Assembly: GCF_002904335.1 (NCBI RefSeq)
Contig: NZ_PPHF01000097.1
Location: forward strand, 1-64,000
Reading direction: 5' to 3'
DNA: 64,000 bases
DNA from: Amycolatopsis sp. CA-126428
GTDB lineage: Bacteria > Actinomycetota > Actinomycetes > Mycobacteriales > Pseudonocardiaceae
Shown: positions 49,751 to 56,915 of the stretch, piece by piece
Layout: each line of letters opens with the position of its first letter
Position numbering within the stretch: the stretch's first letter is position 1
The notes under the pieces: model-generated
The model's database searches: none
Told to the model about the DNA's origin: nothing
Seen by the model: the letters and a program-made list of their open reading frames with translations, nothing else
Translations under genes and position numbers: made by a program

Positions 49751-50517
49751 GCGCCCCGGCGTACGGCGTGCTGCGCCAGGTGTCCGCGACGGCGTCGGTG
49801 CTGCTGGAGAACAACCCGTCGTCGATGACGCTCGAAGGCACCAACAGCTGGGTGCTGCGGGCGACGCCGTCGAGCCCGGCCGTGGTCGTCGACCCGGGCT
49901 ACCGCGACCTCGAGCACCTCGAGCTGCTGGCTTCTGTTGCTCCGGTCGAGCTGATCCTGCTCACGCACCACCACCCCGACCACGCCGAGGGCGCGCCGTG
50001 GTTCGCCGAGCGCACCGGCGCGCCGGTGCGGGCGTTCGACCCCGCGCTGTGCCTCGGCGCGTCGTCCTTTGTGGACGGCGAAGTGATTTCGGCGGGCGGC
50101 CTTTCCCTCCGCGTCCTGCACACCCCCGGGCACACCGGCGACTCGGTGTCGCTGGTCCTCGACGGCCAGGTGCTGACCGGCGACACCATCCTCGGGCGCG
50201 GCACGACGGTGCTGCACGACCTCGGCGACTACCTGCGTTCGCTGCGGAAGCTGATCGAGCTGCCGGCCGGGACGGCCGGCCTGCCCGGCCACGGCCCGGA
50301 GCTCCCCGATCTGCCCGCGACCGCACGCGAATACCTCGCCCACCGGGAACAGCGGCTCGACCAGGTGCGTTCGGCCTTGAAGACGCTCGGGGCGGACGCC
50401 ACCCCGCGCCAGGTCGTCGAGGTCGTCTACGCCGACGTCGACCGGGCGCTGTGGGCGCCCGCCGAGTGGAGCGTGCAGGCGCAGCTGGACTACTTGCGGT
50501 CGGAGGAGAACGGATGA
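49747..50517 (+). CDS. MBL-fold metallo-hydrolase (LACTB2/Rv3677c-like)
   Basis: A 256-aa metallo-beta-lactamase-fold hydrolase. Metal motif LTHHHPDHAEG (H-x-H-x-D-H, about 73-83), TPGHTGDSVSL (His), LTGDTILG (bridging Asp) and LPGHGPEL (His). The C-terminal winged-helix-like tail with YADVDRALWAPAEWSVQAQLDYL is typical of the LACTB2/Rv3677c group, which includes RNA-cleaving enzymes. It overlaps neighbours by 4 nt on both sides, so it forms an operon with the Nudix and mycoredoxin genes. Confidence 0.9.
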   Translation: MSAPAYGVLRQVSATASVLLENNPSSMTLEGTNSWVLRATPSSPAVVVDPGYRDLEHLELLASVAPVELILLTHHHPDHAEGAPWFAERTGAPVRAFDPALCLGASSFVDGEVISAGGLSLRVLHTPGHTGDSVSLVLDGQVLTGDTILGRGTTVLHDLGDYLRSLRKLIELPAGTAGLPGHGPELPDLPATAREYLAHREQRLDQVRSALKTLGADATPRQVVEVVYADVDRALWAPAEWSVQAQLDYLRSEENG

Positions 50518-50774
50518 GCAACGTCGAAGTCGAGTTCTATTGGCGGCCGGGGTGCGGGTTCTGCGCCGCGCTGGAGCGCCCGTTGTCGAAGAGCGGCTTC
50601 ACCATCCGCGCGATCAACATCTGGGAGGACCCGGCGGCGGCCGCGCGGGTGCGCGAGGTCGCGAACGGCAACGAGACCGTGCCGACGGTGATCGTCGGCT
50701 CCCGGGCGATGGTCAACCCCTCCTTCGCCGAGGTCGAGGCGGCGGTCAAGGCAGCTTCAGCTTCGGCGGGGTGA
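50514..50774 (+). CDS. Glutaredoxin-like mycoredoxin
   Basis: An 86-aa thioredoxin-fold protein. VEFYWRPGCGFCAALERPL has the active-site pair Cys14-G-F-Cys17. NETVPTVIVGSRAMVNPS carries the cis-Pro and the V-G-[ST]-x-x-x-x-x-P-S pattern. These are mycoredoxin features, so it likely reduces mycothiol-mixed disulfides. GGAGGAGAA precedes the ATG, which overlaps the MBL gene's stop by 4 nt. Confidence 0.88.
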   Translation: MSNVEVEFYWRPGCGFCAALERPLSKSGFTIRAINIWEDPAAAARVREVANGNETVPTVIVGSRAMVNPSFAEVEAAVKAASASAG

Positions 50775-50828
50775 GTGTGCTGGGCCGTTCTCCGTTGAGG
50801 AAAGCGGCCCACACCTCCCGGACCGAGA

Positions 50829-51890
50829 TCATCGGCTGAGCATCGGCATCAGGTAGTACGTCAGCTCGACCTCCCCAGGCTCCGCGGCCCGCAGGATGCA
50901 CGCCCGCATCCCCGGCTGGATCGACAGCACCACCCGCTCACCCGCGAACGCCGCCAGCGCGTCCAGCAGGTACCTCGCCTGGAACGACGGTGACGTCCGA
51001 CCGCCGCTGACGTCGGCCTTCAGCACTTCCTCCGCCTCGCCCGTGTCCTGCCGGGCGCTTGCCAAGCGGACCTGGGCGTCACCGACCTCGAGCGTCAGCA
51101 CTCGCCTGTCCTCCGCGTACACCCCCACCCGGCGGACCGCCGCCGCCAGCGCTTCCGCCGGCAGCGTCACCTTCGTGTCCACCGCGCCCGACGGGATCGA
51201 GTCCTCCGAGAGGAAGCCCGCGTCGAGGACCGCCGTCGCGACCAGGCCCTCCTGCCAGCTCAGCCCGAACCGGCCCGGGCCGATGTGCAGGCCCACCCGG
51301 CCGCGCGCCTGCCGGGCCGCCTCCGACAGCAGTGCCGCCGGGACCAGGACGTCCAGGGCACCCGGGGACGACAGCGGCAGCCGGGCCACCGCCATCCGGT
51401 AGCGGTCGGACGCCGTCAACGTCAACCCAGTACCGGACGCCTGGACCCGGACCCCGGTGAACAGCGGCAGCGGGTCGTCCTTCGCCGCCGTGCCCGCGAC
51501 GATGCGCAACGCCGATGCGAACGCTGCTCCGTCCACTTCGGACACCTGGGCCGGTGGGTCCGGAACGACACCGGTTTCGGGCAGCAGCGGCAGCGCGAAC
51601 CGGGCGTTGTCCAGCCGCAACGCCAGGCGGGTGCCTTCGACGACCAAGCGGACCAGCTCCGTCTCGAGCACCTTCAGCGTCTCCGCCAGCGGGGCCGCGG
51701 GGATGACGACCGAACCGTCCGTGTGCGTGGTCGCCGGGCAGCCGAACCGGACGGCGAGGTCCGGCGCCGCACCGGCGACCGTTAGGCCGGCCGCGTCCGC
51801 CGCCAGCCGCAGCCCGGCGCGGGCCGGGAGCAGGCGTGACGCGGCGGAGACGGCCGCCGAGAGGCGGTGGGCAGGCGCGGTGACGTCCAT
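50829..51890 (-). CDS. DNA polymerase III beta-clamp homologue (second copy type)
   Basis: A 353-aa sliding-clamp protein with the three DnaN domains, for example DGSVVIPAAPLAETLKVL, PLFTGVRVQASGTGLTLTASDRYRMAVARLPL (domain 2 start) and SFQARYLLDALAAFAGERVVLSIQPGMRACILRAAE. It ends VELTYYLMPMLSR, the usual clamp tail. The main dnaN is expected beside dnaA; here the neighbours are a mycoredoxin and an MFS pump, so this is a paralog. It is shorter and less conserved than housekeeping DnaN. It may serve repair polymerases or be a decoy. ATG at 51890. Confidence 0.85.
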   Translation of the reverse strand: MDVTAPAHRLSAAVSAASRLLPARAGLRLAADAAGLTVAGAAPDLAVRFGCPATTHTDGSVVIPAAPLAETLKVLETELVRLVVEGTRLALRLDNARFALPLLPETGVVPDPPAQVSEVDGAAFASALRIVAGTAAKDDPLPLFTGVRVQASGTGLTLTASDRYRMAVARLPLSSPGALDVLVPAALLSEAARQARGRVGLHIGPGRFGLSWQEGLVATAVLDAGFLSEDSIPSGAVDTKVTLPAEALAAAVRRVGVYAEDRRVLTLEVGDAQVRLASARQDTGEAEEVLKADVSGGRTSPSFQARYLLDALAAFAGERVVLSIQPGMRACILRAAEPGEVELTYYLMPMLSR

Positions 51891-51930
51891 GCCCGGAAGG
51901 TACCGGCCGGCACCGACAAAAACCGGCGGG

Positions 51931-53184
51931 CTACGCGTTGACCAGCTCGGGAACGGGCGCGGACCGGGGAGCCCGGACCGTGCCGCGCAGCAGCCACACG
52001 ACCAGCGCGAGCACCAGCCCGGCCACGCTCGCCGCCAGGAAGGCCGCGCCCGGGCCGGCGTGCTCGACGACGTACCCGCTGATCGACTGGCCGGCCGCCA
52101 GCCCCAGCGTCACGGCGGTGAGGACCCAGCCGAACGCCTCCGCCGCCGTCCCCGCGGGGGCGACCACCTCGATCGCCGCCGAGTGGGACGTCGACTGCGG
52201 CGTGATCAACGCGCCCGCCAGCAGCATCATCAGCGCCAGGCCCCACAGCGAGGACGGCCACGCGAGCAGCGCGACCAGCGCGCCGAACCCGCCCAGCAGC
52301 ACCGGCAGCCGCAGGCCCAGCTGCCGCGGCCACGGGCGCAGGCTGTAGGCGACGCCGAACGCCACCGAGCTCAGCGACCACGCCGACAGCAGCAACCCGC
52401 CCGTCGAAGGGGAGCCCGCCTCGGTGGCCGCCGCCGGCACCGCGACCTCGACGAACCCGATCACGACGCCGAAGCCCAGCGCGGCGATGGCCAACGTGCG
52501 CATGCCCGGGCCGGCCAGCGCGCCCAGCAGCGACCCCGAAGAACCCGGAACCGGGCCCCACTGCCGCACAGCCGGGCTCAGCGCGAACAGCACCGCCCCG
52601 GTGAACTGCAGGGCGACCCCGAGCACCAGGCCGGTGCCCGCCCACGGCGCCATGACCAGCAGCCCGGCCACGCCGGGGCCGAGGATGAAGAAGACCTCCA
52701 TGCTGATCGCCTCGTACGAGTAGGCGGCGTTGCGCGGGCCGCCCGGCGGGAGCAGCCGCCCCCACAGCGCCCGCGACGCCGACCCGACCATCGGCTCGGT
52801 CAGCCCGGTGAGGGTGGCGAGCGGGACCAGCACGGCGGTCGCGGCGTGCGACTCGATGGCCGTGACCAGCGCGGTCATCGACAGCGCCAGCAGAACCGCG
52901 ACGGTGAGCAGCGGCCGTGTCGGCCCGAACCGGTCGATCAGCCTGCCCTGCACCACCGCACCCACCGACACACCGACGAGTGAACCGGCCGAGACGAGCC
53001 CGGCGACGGCGAAGGAGCCCGTCTCCCGCTGGACGTAGAGCAGGGCGGAGATGCCGATCATGGCGATCGGCAGGCGGGCGAGCACGGCCGCGACGACCGG
53101 CCACCGGGCCGCGCGGGTCGTCAGCGCGGTGCGGTAGTCGGCGAGAGAAGTGCGGCTTTCGTGGTTCGAGACAGACTGGGACAC
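51931..53184 (-). CDS. MFS transporter
   Basis: A 417-aa major-facilitator protein with twelve predicted helices. LIDRFGPTRPLL (motif A) and the helix-5 region SYEAISMEVFFILGPGVAGLLV resemble the MFS protein at 15378-16580. GTG at 53184 is preferred since upstream codons would run into the operator palindromes. Substrate and direction unknown. Two strong palindromes upstream imply tight repression, but no regulator gene lies next to it. Confidence 0.85.
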   Translation of the reverse strand: MSQSVSNHESRTSLADYRTALTTRAARWPVVAAVLARLPIAMIGISALLYVQRETGSFAVAGLVSAGSLVGVSVGAVVQGRLIDRFGPTRPLLTVAVLLALSMTALVTAIESHAATAVLVPLATLTGLTEPMVGSASRALWGRLLPPGGPRNAAYSYEAISMEVFFILGPGVAGLLVMAPWAGTGLVLGVALQFTGAVLFALSPAVRQWGPVPGSSGSLLGALAGPGMRTLAIAALGFGVVIGFVEVAVPAAATEAGSPSTGGLLLSAWSLSSVAFGVAYSLRPWPRQLGLRLPVLLGGFGALVALLAWPSSLWGLALMMLLAGALITPQSTSHSAAIEVVAPAGTAAEAFGWVLTAVTLGLAAGQSISGYVVEHAGPGAAFLAASVAGLVLALVVWLLRGTVRAPRSAPVPELVNA

Positions 53185-53191
53185 GCGTACA

Positions 53192-53223
53192 AGTATGCCG
53201 CATACTGGTACGTCAGTACCAGT
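53192..53223. promoter_or_regulatory. Two overlapping palindromic operators upstream of the MFS gene
   Basis: AGTATGC-C-GCATACT (53192-53206) and ACTGGTAC-GTCA-GTACCAGT (53204-53223) are both perfect dyads and share three bases. They begin 8 nt upstream of the GTG start, so a bound repressor would cover the promoter. The second resembles TetR-type sites. The rest of 53224-53411 shows no gene or clear structure. Confidence 0.65.
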
Positions 53224-53411
53224 TATTTGACGGTCAGGTGCGTCACCGGCAGACTGGTGGCAGATCTTCGGATCGAGGCGCAGGTCTCGATCAGGTAACA
53301 CTCACGATATTCTCCGTGGACTCCTGCAACGAAACGGCCCAGGCGGCGTCCTTGAGAGTGAATGGCCTTGAATTCGTGGGTATGGGCCGTGATGGTTGAA
53401 CAACAGCACAG

Positions 53412-53540
53412 AAAAACCCAGCTCCCTCCGGCACACGGGTCGGGGCCTGGCCCGGAGGGCGGGGAGCGCGGATCGTCGGGGGATGGTCCGCGCAACAACG
53501 AAGAGCCGGTGCGCCACGTCGGGGGTGGCGCCCGGCTCTT
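53412..53540 (-). ncRNA. Candidate 6C-type small RNA
   Basis: Read on the minus strand there are three structures. Hairpin 1 (53501-53540): AAGAGCCGG-GCGCCAC, loop CCCCGAC, GTGGCGC-A-CCGGCTCTT. Hairpin 2 (53466-53493): GCGCGGA, loop with ATCCCCCGACG, TCCGCGC. A terminator-like stem (53424-53459) has CCCTCCGG/CCGGAGGG, and TTTTT lies 7 nt on. Both first loops present the same CCCCCGACG string. Two C-rich hairpins followed by a terminator is the 6C RNA layout known in Actinobacteria. I see five consecutive C, not six, per loop, and no clear promoter. Confidence 0.45.
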
Positions 53541-53574
53541 TGTTATGTGTCAAGAAGAGTTGTGTGCCATGAAG

Positions 53575-53609
53575 AAGGCCTCCTCACCCTGCCTGGGTGA
53601 GGAGGCCTT
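53575..53609 (-). terminator. crp terminator
   Basis: A perfect 15-bp stem AAGGCCTCCTCACCC (53575-53589) with GGGTGAGGAGGCCTT (53595-53609), loop TGCCT. On the minus strand it follows the crp stop by 13 nt and ends in CCTTCTTC. Confidence 0.8.
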
Positions 53610-53622
53610 CGACGTAAGACGG

Positions 53623-54297
53623 CTAGCGAGCGCGGCGGGCCAGGCGCTCCGGGTCCAGGATCAGCACGCTCTTGCCCTCGAGCCGCAGCCAGCCGCGGTG
53701 GGCGAAGTCGGCGAGCGCCTTGTTGACGGTCTCGCGCGACGCCCCGACGTACTGGGCGATCTCTTCCTGGGTCAGGTCGTGCGTGACCCGCAGCAGACCC
53801 GCCTCCTGGCTGCCGAACCGCTGCGCGAGCTGCAGCAGCGCCCGCGCCACGCGGCCCGGGACGTCGGTGAAGATCAGCTCGGCGACCATGTTGTTCGTCC
53901 GGCGCAGGCGGCGCGCGACGACGCGCAGCAGCTGCTCGGCGATCTCCGGGCGGGTCGAGATCCACTGGCGAAGGGCCGGGCGATCCATGGTGACCGCGCG
54001 GACCTCGGTGACCGTGGTCGCGCTCGACGTCCGGGGGCCGGGGTCGAAGATGGACAGCTCGCCGAACATGTCGGACGGGCCGAAGATGCCCAGCAGGTTC
54101 TCGCGGCCGTCCGGGGACTTGCGGCCGATCTTCACCTTGCCGGACTGGATGATGTACAGCTTGTCGCCGGGCTCACCCTCGTTGAAGATGACATGGCCGC
54201 GGGGGAACTCCACGGATTCCAAGGTCTGGGCCAGCGCCTCCGCCGCTGCCGGCTCCACACCCTGGAAAATGCCCGCACGGGCCAGGGTTTCGTCCAC
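53623..54297 (-). CDS. crp: cAMP receptor protein family regulator (Rv3676/GlxR type)
   Basis: A 224-aa global regulator, the same length as M. tuberculosis Crp. Cyclic-nucleotide domain (about 15-115): HVIFNEGEPGDKLYIIQSGKVKIGR and the phosphate cassette FGELSIFDPGPRTSSATT. The C-helix is followed by a winged HTH (about 165-215: LTQEEIAQYVGASRETVNKALADFAHRGWLRLEG). GTG at 54297. A GTGA-N6-TCAC site upstream (54351-54364) suggests autoregulation. It sits next to nth as in mycobacteria and corynebacteria. Confidence 0.96.
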   Translation of the reverse strand: MDETLARAGIFQGVEPAAAEALAQTLESVEFPRGHVIFNEGEPGDKLYIIQSGKVKIGRKSPDGRENLLGIFGPSDMFGELSIFDPGPRTSSATTVTEVRAVTMDRPALRQWISTRPEIAEQLLRVVARRLRRTNNMVAELIFTDVPGRVARALLQLAQRFGSQEAGLLRVTHDLTQEEIAQYVGASRETVNKALADFAHRGWLRLEGKSVLILDPERLARRAR

Positions 54298-54327
54298 CTC
54301 GGGTGCCTCCTCGTCGAGAAACGATCA

Positions 54328-54364
54328 CGCTCCCCCTTGGCTGGAGGAGCGTGACGCCGATCAC
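54328..54364 (-). promoter_or_regulatory. Candidate Crp site and leader hairpin of crp
   Basis: GTGA-CGCCGA-TCAC (54351-54364) fits the Crp/GlxR core GTGA-N6-TCAC and lies 54 nt before the crp start. Partly overlapping is an inverted repeat on the minus strand, TCACGCTCC... with ...GGAGCGTGA, which would form a leader hairpin near the start. Autoregulation by this gene is likely but inferred. Confidence 0.5.
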
Positions 54365-54446
54365 TTGCGCGTCAGTCTAGGGCGTACTCCCGAGATCGCT
54401 CGCCGGACTCGCGCACGGCGGAAACGATCTCGTTCGAACGTGGAGC

Positions 54447-54698
54447 CTAACTCCGCACGCGACGCGCGCGTAGCCTGGCTGCCCGTCCGCCCAGCCTACG
54501 CAGCCGGAACAGCTCCAGCGCGCGGCCGATGCCGTGCCCGTAGAGCGCCCTGACCTCGTTGGGCTGCGCCTGCTCGAGGAACTCTTCGACCTCGTTCTCC
54601 TGCACCGCGACGTGCTTGAGCCGGCTCTCCACCCGCTCCATGAAGAGCGCGAAGAACATGATGACCAGGGGGACCAGGATGACGAACCAGACGGTCAC
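54447..54698 (-). CDS. Small membrane protein, crp-nth interval
   Basis: An 83-aa protein. One N-terminal membrane helix (TVWFVILVPLVIMFFALFM, about 2-20) is followed by an acidic helical stretch (RVESRLKHVAVQENEVEEFLEQAQPNEVRALYG) and an Arg-rich C-terminus. GTG at 54698 has GGGGG 8 nt upstream. It occupies the place of Rv3675 between crp and nth. The function is unknown. Confidence 0.75.
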   Translation of the reverse strand: MTVWFVILVPLVIMFFALFMERVESRLKHVAVQENEVEEFLEQAQPNEVRALYGHGIGRALELFRLRRLGGRAARLRARRVRS

Positions 54699-54858
54699 GA
54701 CCGAACCCCCAGACACATCCCGAAACACTCAGTGAGAAGCATGTACTCCAGATCCTCGCTCATGGCGGCCGGAAAACGCGCCGAGGTGGTGCTCTGGCGT
54801 GTCGGTCGTCCACCGGTGCAGTGCCCGGCTCGTCCGACGGCGCCCGTAGGCTATCGGG

Positions 54859-55620
54859 GTGCCACCTGCCACCACGAACGCCCCCCGTGCGGGCGCTGGT
54901 GAAAGCCGGTTAGCTCTGGTGAGACGCGCCAGGCGGATGAAGCGTTGCCTCGACGACGTGTATCCGGACGCCCACTGCGAGCTCGACTTCACCACACCAC
55001 TGGAACTGCTGGTCGCGGTCGTGCTGTCCGCCCAGACCACCGACGTCCGGGTGAACCTCGTCACGCCCGCGCTGTTCAAGCGCTACCGGACCGCCGCCGA
55101 CTACGCCGGTGCCGACCGCACCGAGCTGGAGGAATACCTCCGGAGCACCGGCTTCTACCGGGCCAAGGCGAACTCCGTGATGGGCCTCGGCGCGGCGCTG
55201 GTCGAGCGCTTCGACGGCGAGGTCCCGGCCAAGCTCGAGGACCTGGTCACCCTGCCCGGCGTCGGCCGCAAGACGGCCAACGTCGTCCTCGGCAACGCCT
55301 TCGACATCCCGGGCATCACCGTCGACACCCACTTCGGCCGGCTGGTCCGGCGCTGGGGCTGGACGACCGAGGAGGACCCGGTCAAGGTCGAGCACGCGAT
55401 CGGCGAGCTGATCCCCCGCAAGGAGTGGACGATGCTCTCGCACCGGGTGATCTTCCACGGCCGCCGCGTCTGCCACGCCAAGAAGCCGGCCTGCGGCGCC
55501 TGCCCGCTGGCCAAGGACTGCCCGTCGTACGGCACCGGCCCGACCGGGTTCGACGAAGCCGCGAAGCTGGTCAAGGGCGTCGAGAAGGACCACATCCTGG
55601 CTTTGGCGGCGCCTCGGTGA
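54859..55620 (+). CDS. nth: Endonuclease III
   Basis: DNA glycosylase/AP lyase for oxidised pyrimidines, 253 aa. Helix-hairpin-helix VTLPGVGRKTANVVLGNAF (about 132-150) with the catalytic Lys in R-K-T, then VDTHFGRLVRRWGW with the catalytic Asp. The 4Fe-4S cluster motif is C-x6-C-x2-C-x5-C in VCHAKKPACGACPLAKDCPSYG. GTG at 54859 follows a short gap to the divergent small membrane protein. Four bases overlap with the next gene. Confidence 0.96.
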   Translation: MPPATTNAPRAGAGESRLALVRRARRMKRCLDDVYPDAHCELDFTTPLELLVAVVLSAQTTDVRVNLVTPALFKRYRTAADYAGADRTELEEYLRSTGFYRAKANSVMGLGAALVERFDGEVPAKLEDLVTLPGVGRKTANVVLGNAFDIPGITVDTHFGRLVRRWGWTTEEDPVKVEHAIGELIPRKEWTMLSHRVIFHGRRVCHAKKPACGACPLAKDCPSYGTGPTGFDEAAKLVKGVEKDHILALAAPR

Positions 55621-56216
55621 CGAGAGTCACCAAGTGGGCGCTGGCCGCCGCCGTGCTGGGGGTGGCGCTGATCGTCGCGCTGCTGCCGCGCGGCGGTGAC
55701 GCCCCGGCCGCGAAGCCGTCGGGGGACCTGGCGCCCGCCCGGGCCGCGGCGGCGCTCCAGCCGTGCCCGGCACCGGGGCCGGCGCAGCCGGTGAAGCAGC
55801 TCGAAGGCGTCACGGCGGACTGCCTCGGCGACGGCGTGCCCGTCGACGTCGGCAAGGCCCTCGCGGGGGCTCCGGTGCTGGTCAACGTGTGGGCGTCGTG
55901 GTGTGGGCCGTGCCGGACCGAGCTGCCCGTGCTCCAGGAGTACGCGCGGCAGCCGGGGGCCGTGCGCGTGCTCGGCGTCCAGGTGCAGAGCCCGGCGAAG
56001 GACGGCCTGGACCTGCTGGCGAAGCTGGGCGTGCACCTGCCGTCGGTGTTCGACGGGGACGGCTCGAGCGGGCCCGTCCGGACGGCGCTGAAGGTGCCTT
56101 CGGCGCTCCCGGCGTCCTACCTCGTCACCGCCGGCGGTCAGGTGCGGTTCATCGCGAATCCTCGCTCGTTCGTGAACACTGACCAGGTGCGCGCGGCAGT
56201 CGAGGGGGCAAGGTGA
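55617..56216 (+). CDS. Membrane-anchored thioredoxin-like (TlpA/ResA) protein
   Basis: A 199-aa protein. N-terminal membrane anchor (WALAAAVLGVALIVALLP, about 7-24) places a TlpA-like domain outside. Active site WASWCGPCRTELPVL with Cys96 and Cys99. Two further cysteines (about 50 and 68) precede the domain and could form a structural disulfide. Likely a thiol-disulfide reductant for extracytoplasmic proteins, perhaps MarP, whose disulfide is in the same operon. GTG overlaps the nth stop (GTGA). Corresponds to Rv3673c. Confidence 0.88.
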   Translation: MTRVTKWALAAAVLGVALIVALLPRGGDAPAAKPSGDLAPARAAAALQPCPAPGPAQPVKQLEGVTADCLGDGVPVDVGKALAGAPVLVNVWASWCGPCRTELPVLQEYARQPGAVRVLGVQVQSPAKDGLDLLAKLGVHLPSVFDGDGSSGPVRTALKVPSALPASYLVTAGGQVRFIANPRSFVNTDQVRAAVEGAR

Positions 56217-56911
56217 TCGGACCACTGGTCGAACCCGAGTCGGTTCCCGAGTGGCTCCGGCCGCTGGTCAAGGTGAGCGGCGAGGTCGACGCCAAGACGT
56301 TCACGCGGTTCAGCCCACCCGAAGACGCCTACCCGCGCCCCGCCGCGGTGCTCATCCTCTTCGGCGAGCGCGAAGCCGACGGCGAGCCGGACATCCTGCT
56401 GCAGCGCCGCGCCGACACGCTGGGTTCGCACGCCGGCCAGGTCGCCTTCCCCGGCGGTGGTGCCGAGGAGGGCGACGGCGGCCCGGTCGGGACCGCACTG
56501 CGCGAGGCCGAAGAGGAGACCGGCGTCGTCCCCTCTGGCGTCCGGCCGATCGCGGTGCTGCCGGAACTGTTCGTGCCCGTGTCCGGGTTCGCCGTGACGC
56601 CGGTGCTGGCGCACTGGGCGGAACCGTCGCCGGTGCACGCGGTCGACCCCGGCGAGACGGCGTCGGTCGCGCGCGTCGCCGTCGCCGACCTGGTCGACCC
56701 GGCCAACCGGTTCACGGTGCAGAAGAAGGGCATGCCCTGGAAGGGGCCGGCCTTCGAGGTCGGCGGCCTGTTCGTGTGGGGATTCACCGCCGGGCTGCTG
56801 TCGGTGCTCCTGAGCCTGGGAGGCTGGGAGCGCGAATGGGACCCGGGCGACGTCCGGGACCTCGACGAGGCGCTGGCCGCGTTCCAGGCGCGGGTACTGA
56901 GCGGGGGGTGA
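56213..56911 (+). CDS. Nudix hydrolase, CoA pyrophosphatase type (Rv3672c-like)
   Basis: A 232-aa Nudix enzyme. The box is GGAEEGDGGPVGTALREAEEETGVV (about 79-103, G-x5-E-x7-R-E-x-x-E-E-x-G). Upstream LLQRRADTLGSHAGQVAFPGGG matches the CoA diphosphatase signature (L-x-x-R-x...L-x-x-H-x-G-Q-V-A/S-F-P-G-G). GTG overlaps the previous stop by 4 nt. Probably cleaves CoA or acyl-CoA pyrophosphate bonds. Confidence 0.93.
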   Translation: MIGPLVEPESVPEWLRPLVKVSGEVDAKTFTRFSPPEDAYPRPAAVLILFGEREADGEPDILLQRRADTLGSHAGQVAFPGGGAEEGDGGPVGTALREAEEETGVVPSGVRPIAVLPELFVPVSGFAVTPVLAHWAEPSPVHAVDPGETASVARVAVADLVDPANRFTVQKKGMPWKGPAFEVGGLFVWGFTAGLLSVLLSLGGWEREWDPGDVRDLDEALAAFQARVLSGG

Positions 56912-56915
56912 CGCG

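Noticed and set aside
53362..54354. Plus-strand open frame across the crp gene and the interval after it
   Set aside because: Composition is that of an antisense frame of crp, whose motifs on the minus strand are unmistakable. It also runs through two strong hairpins.
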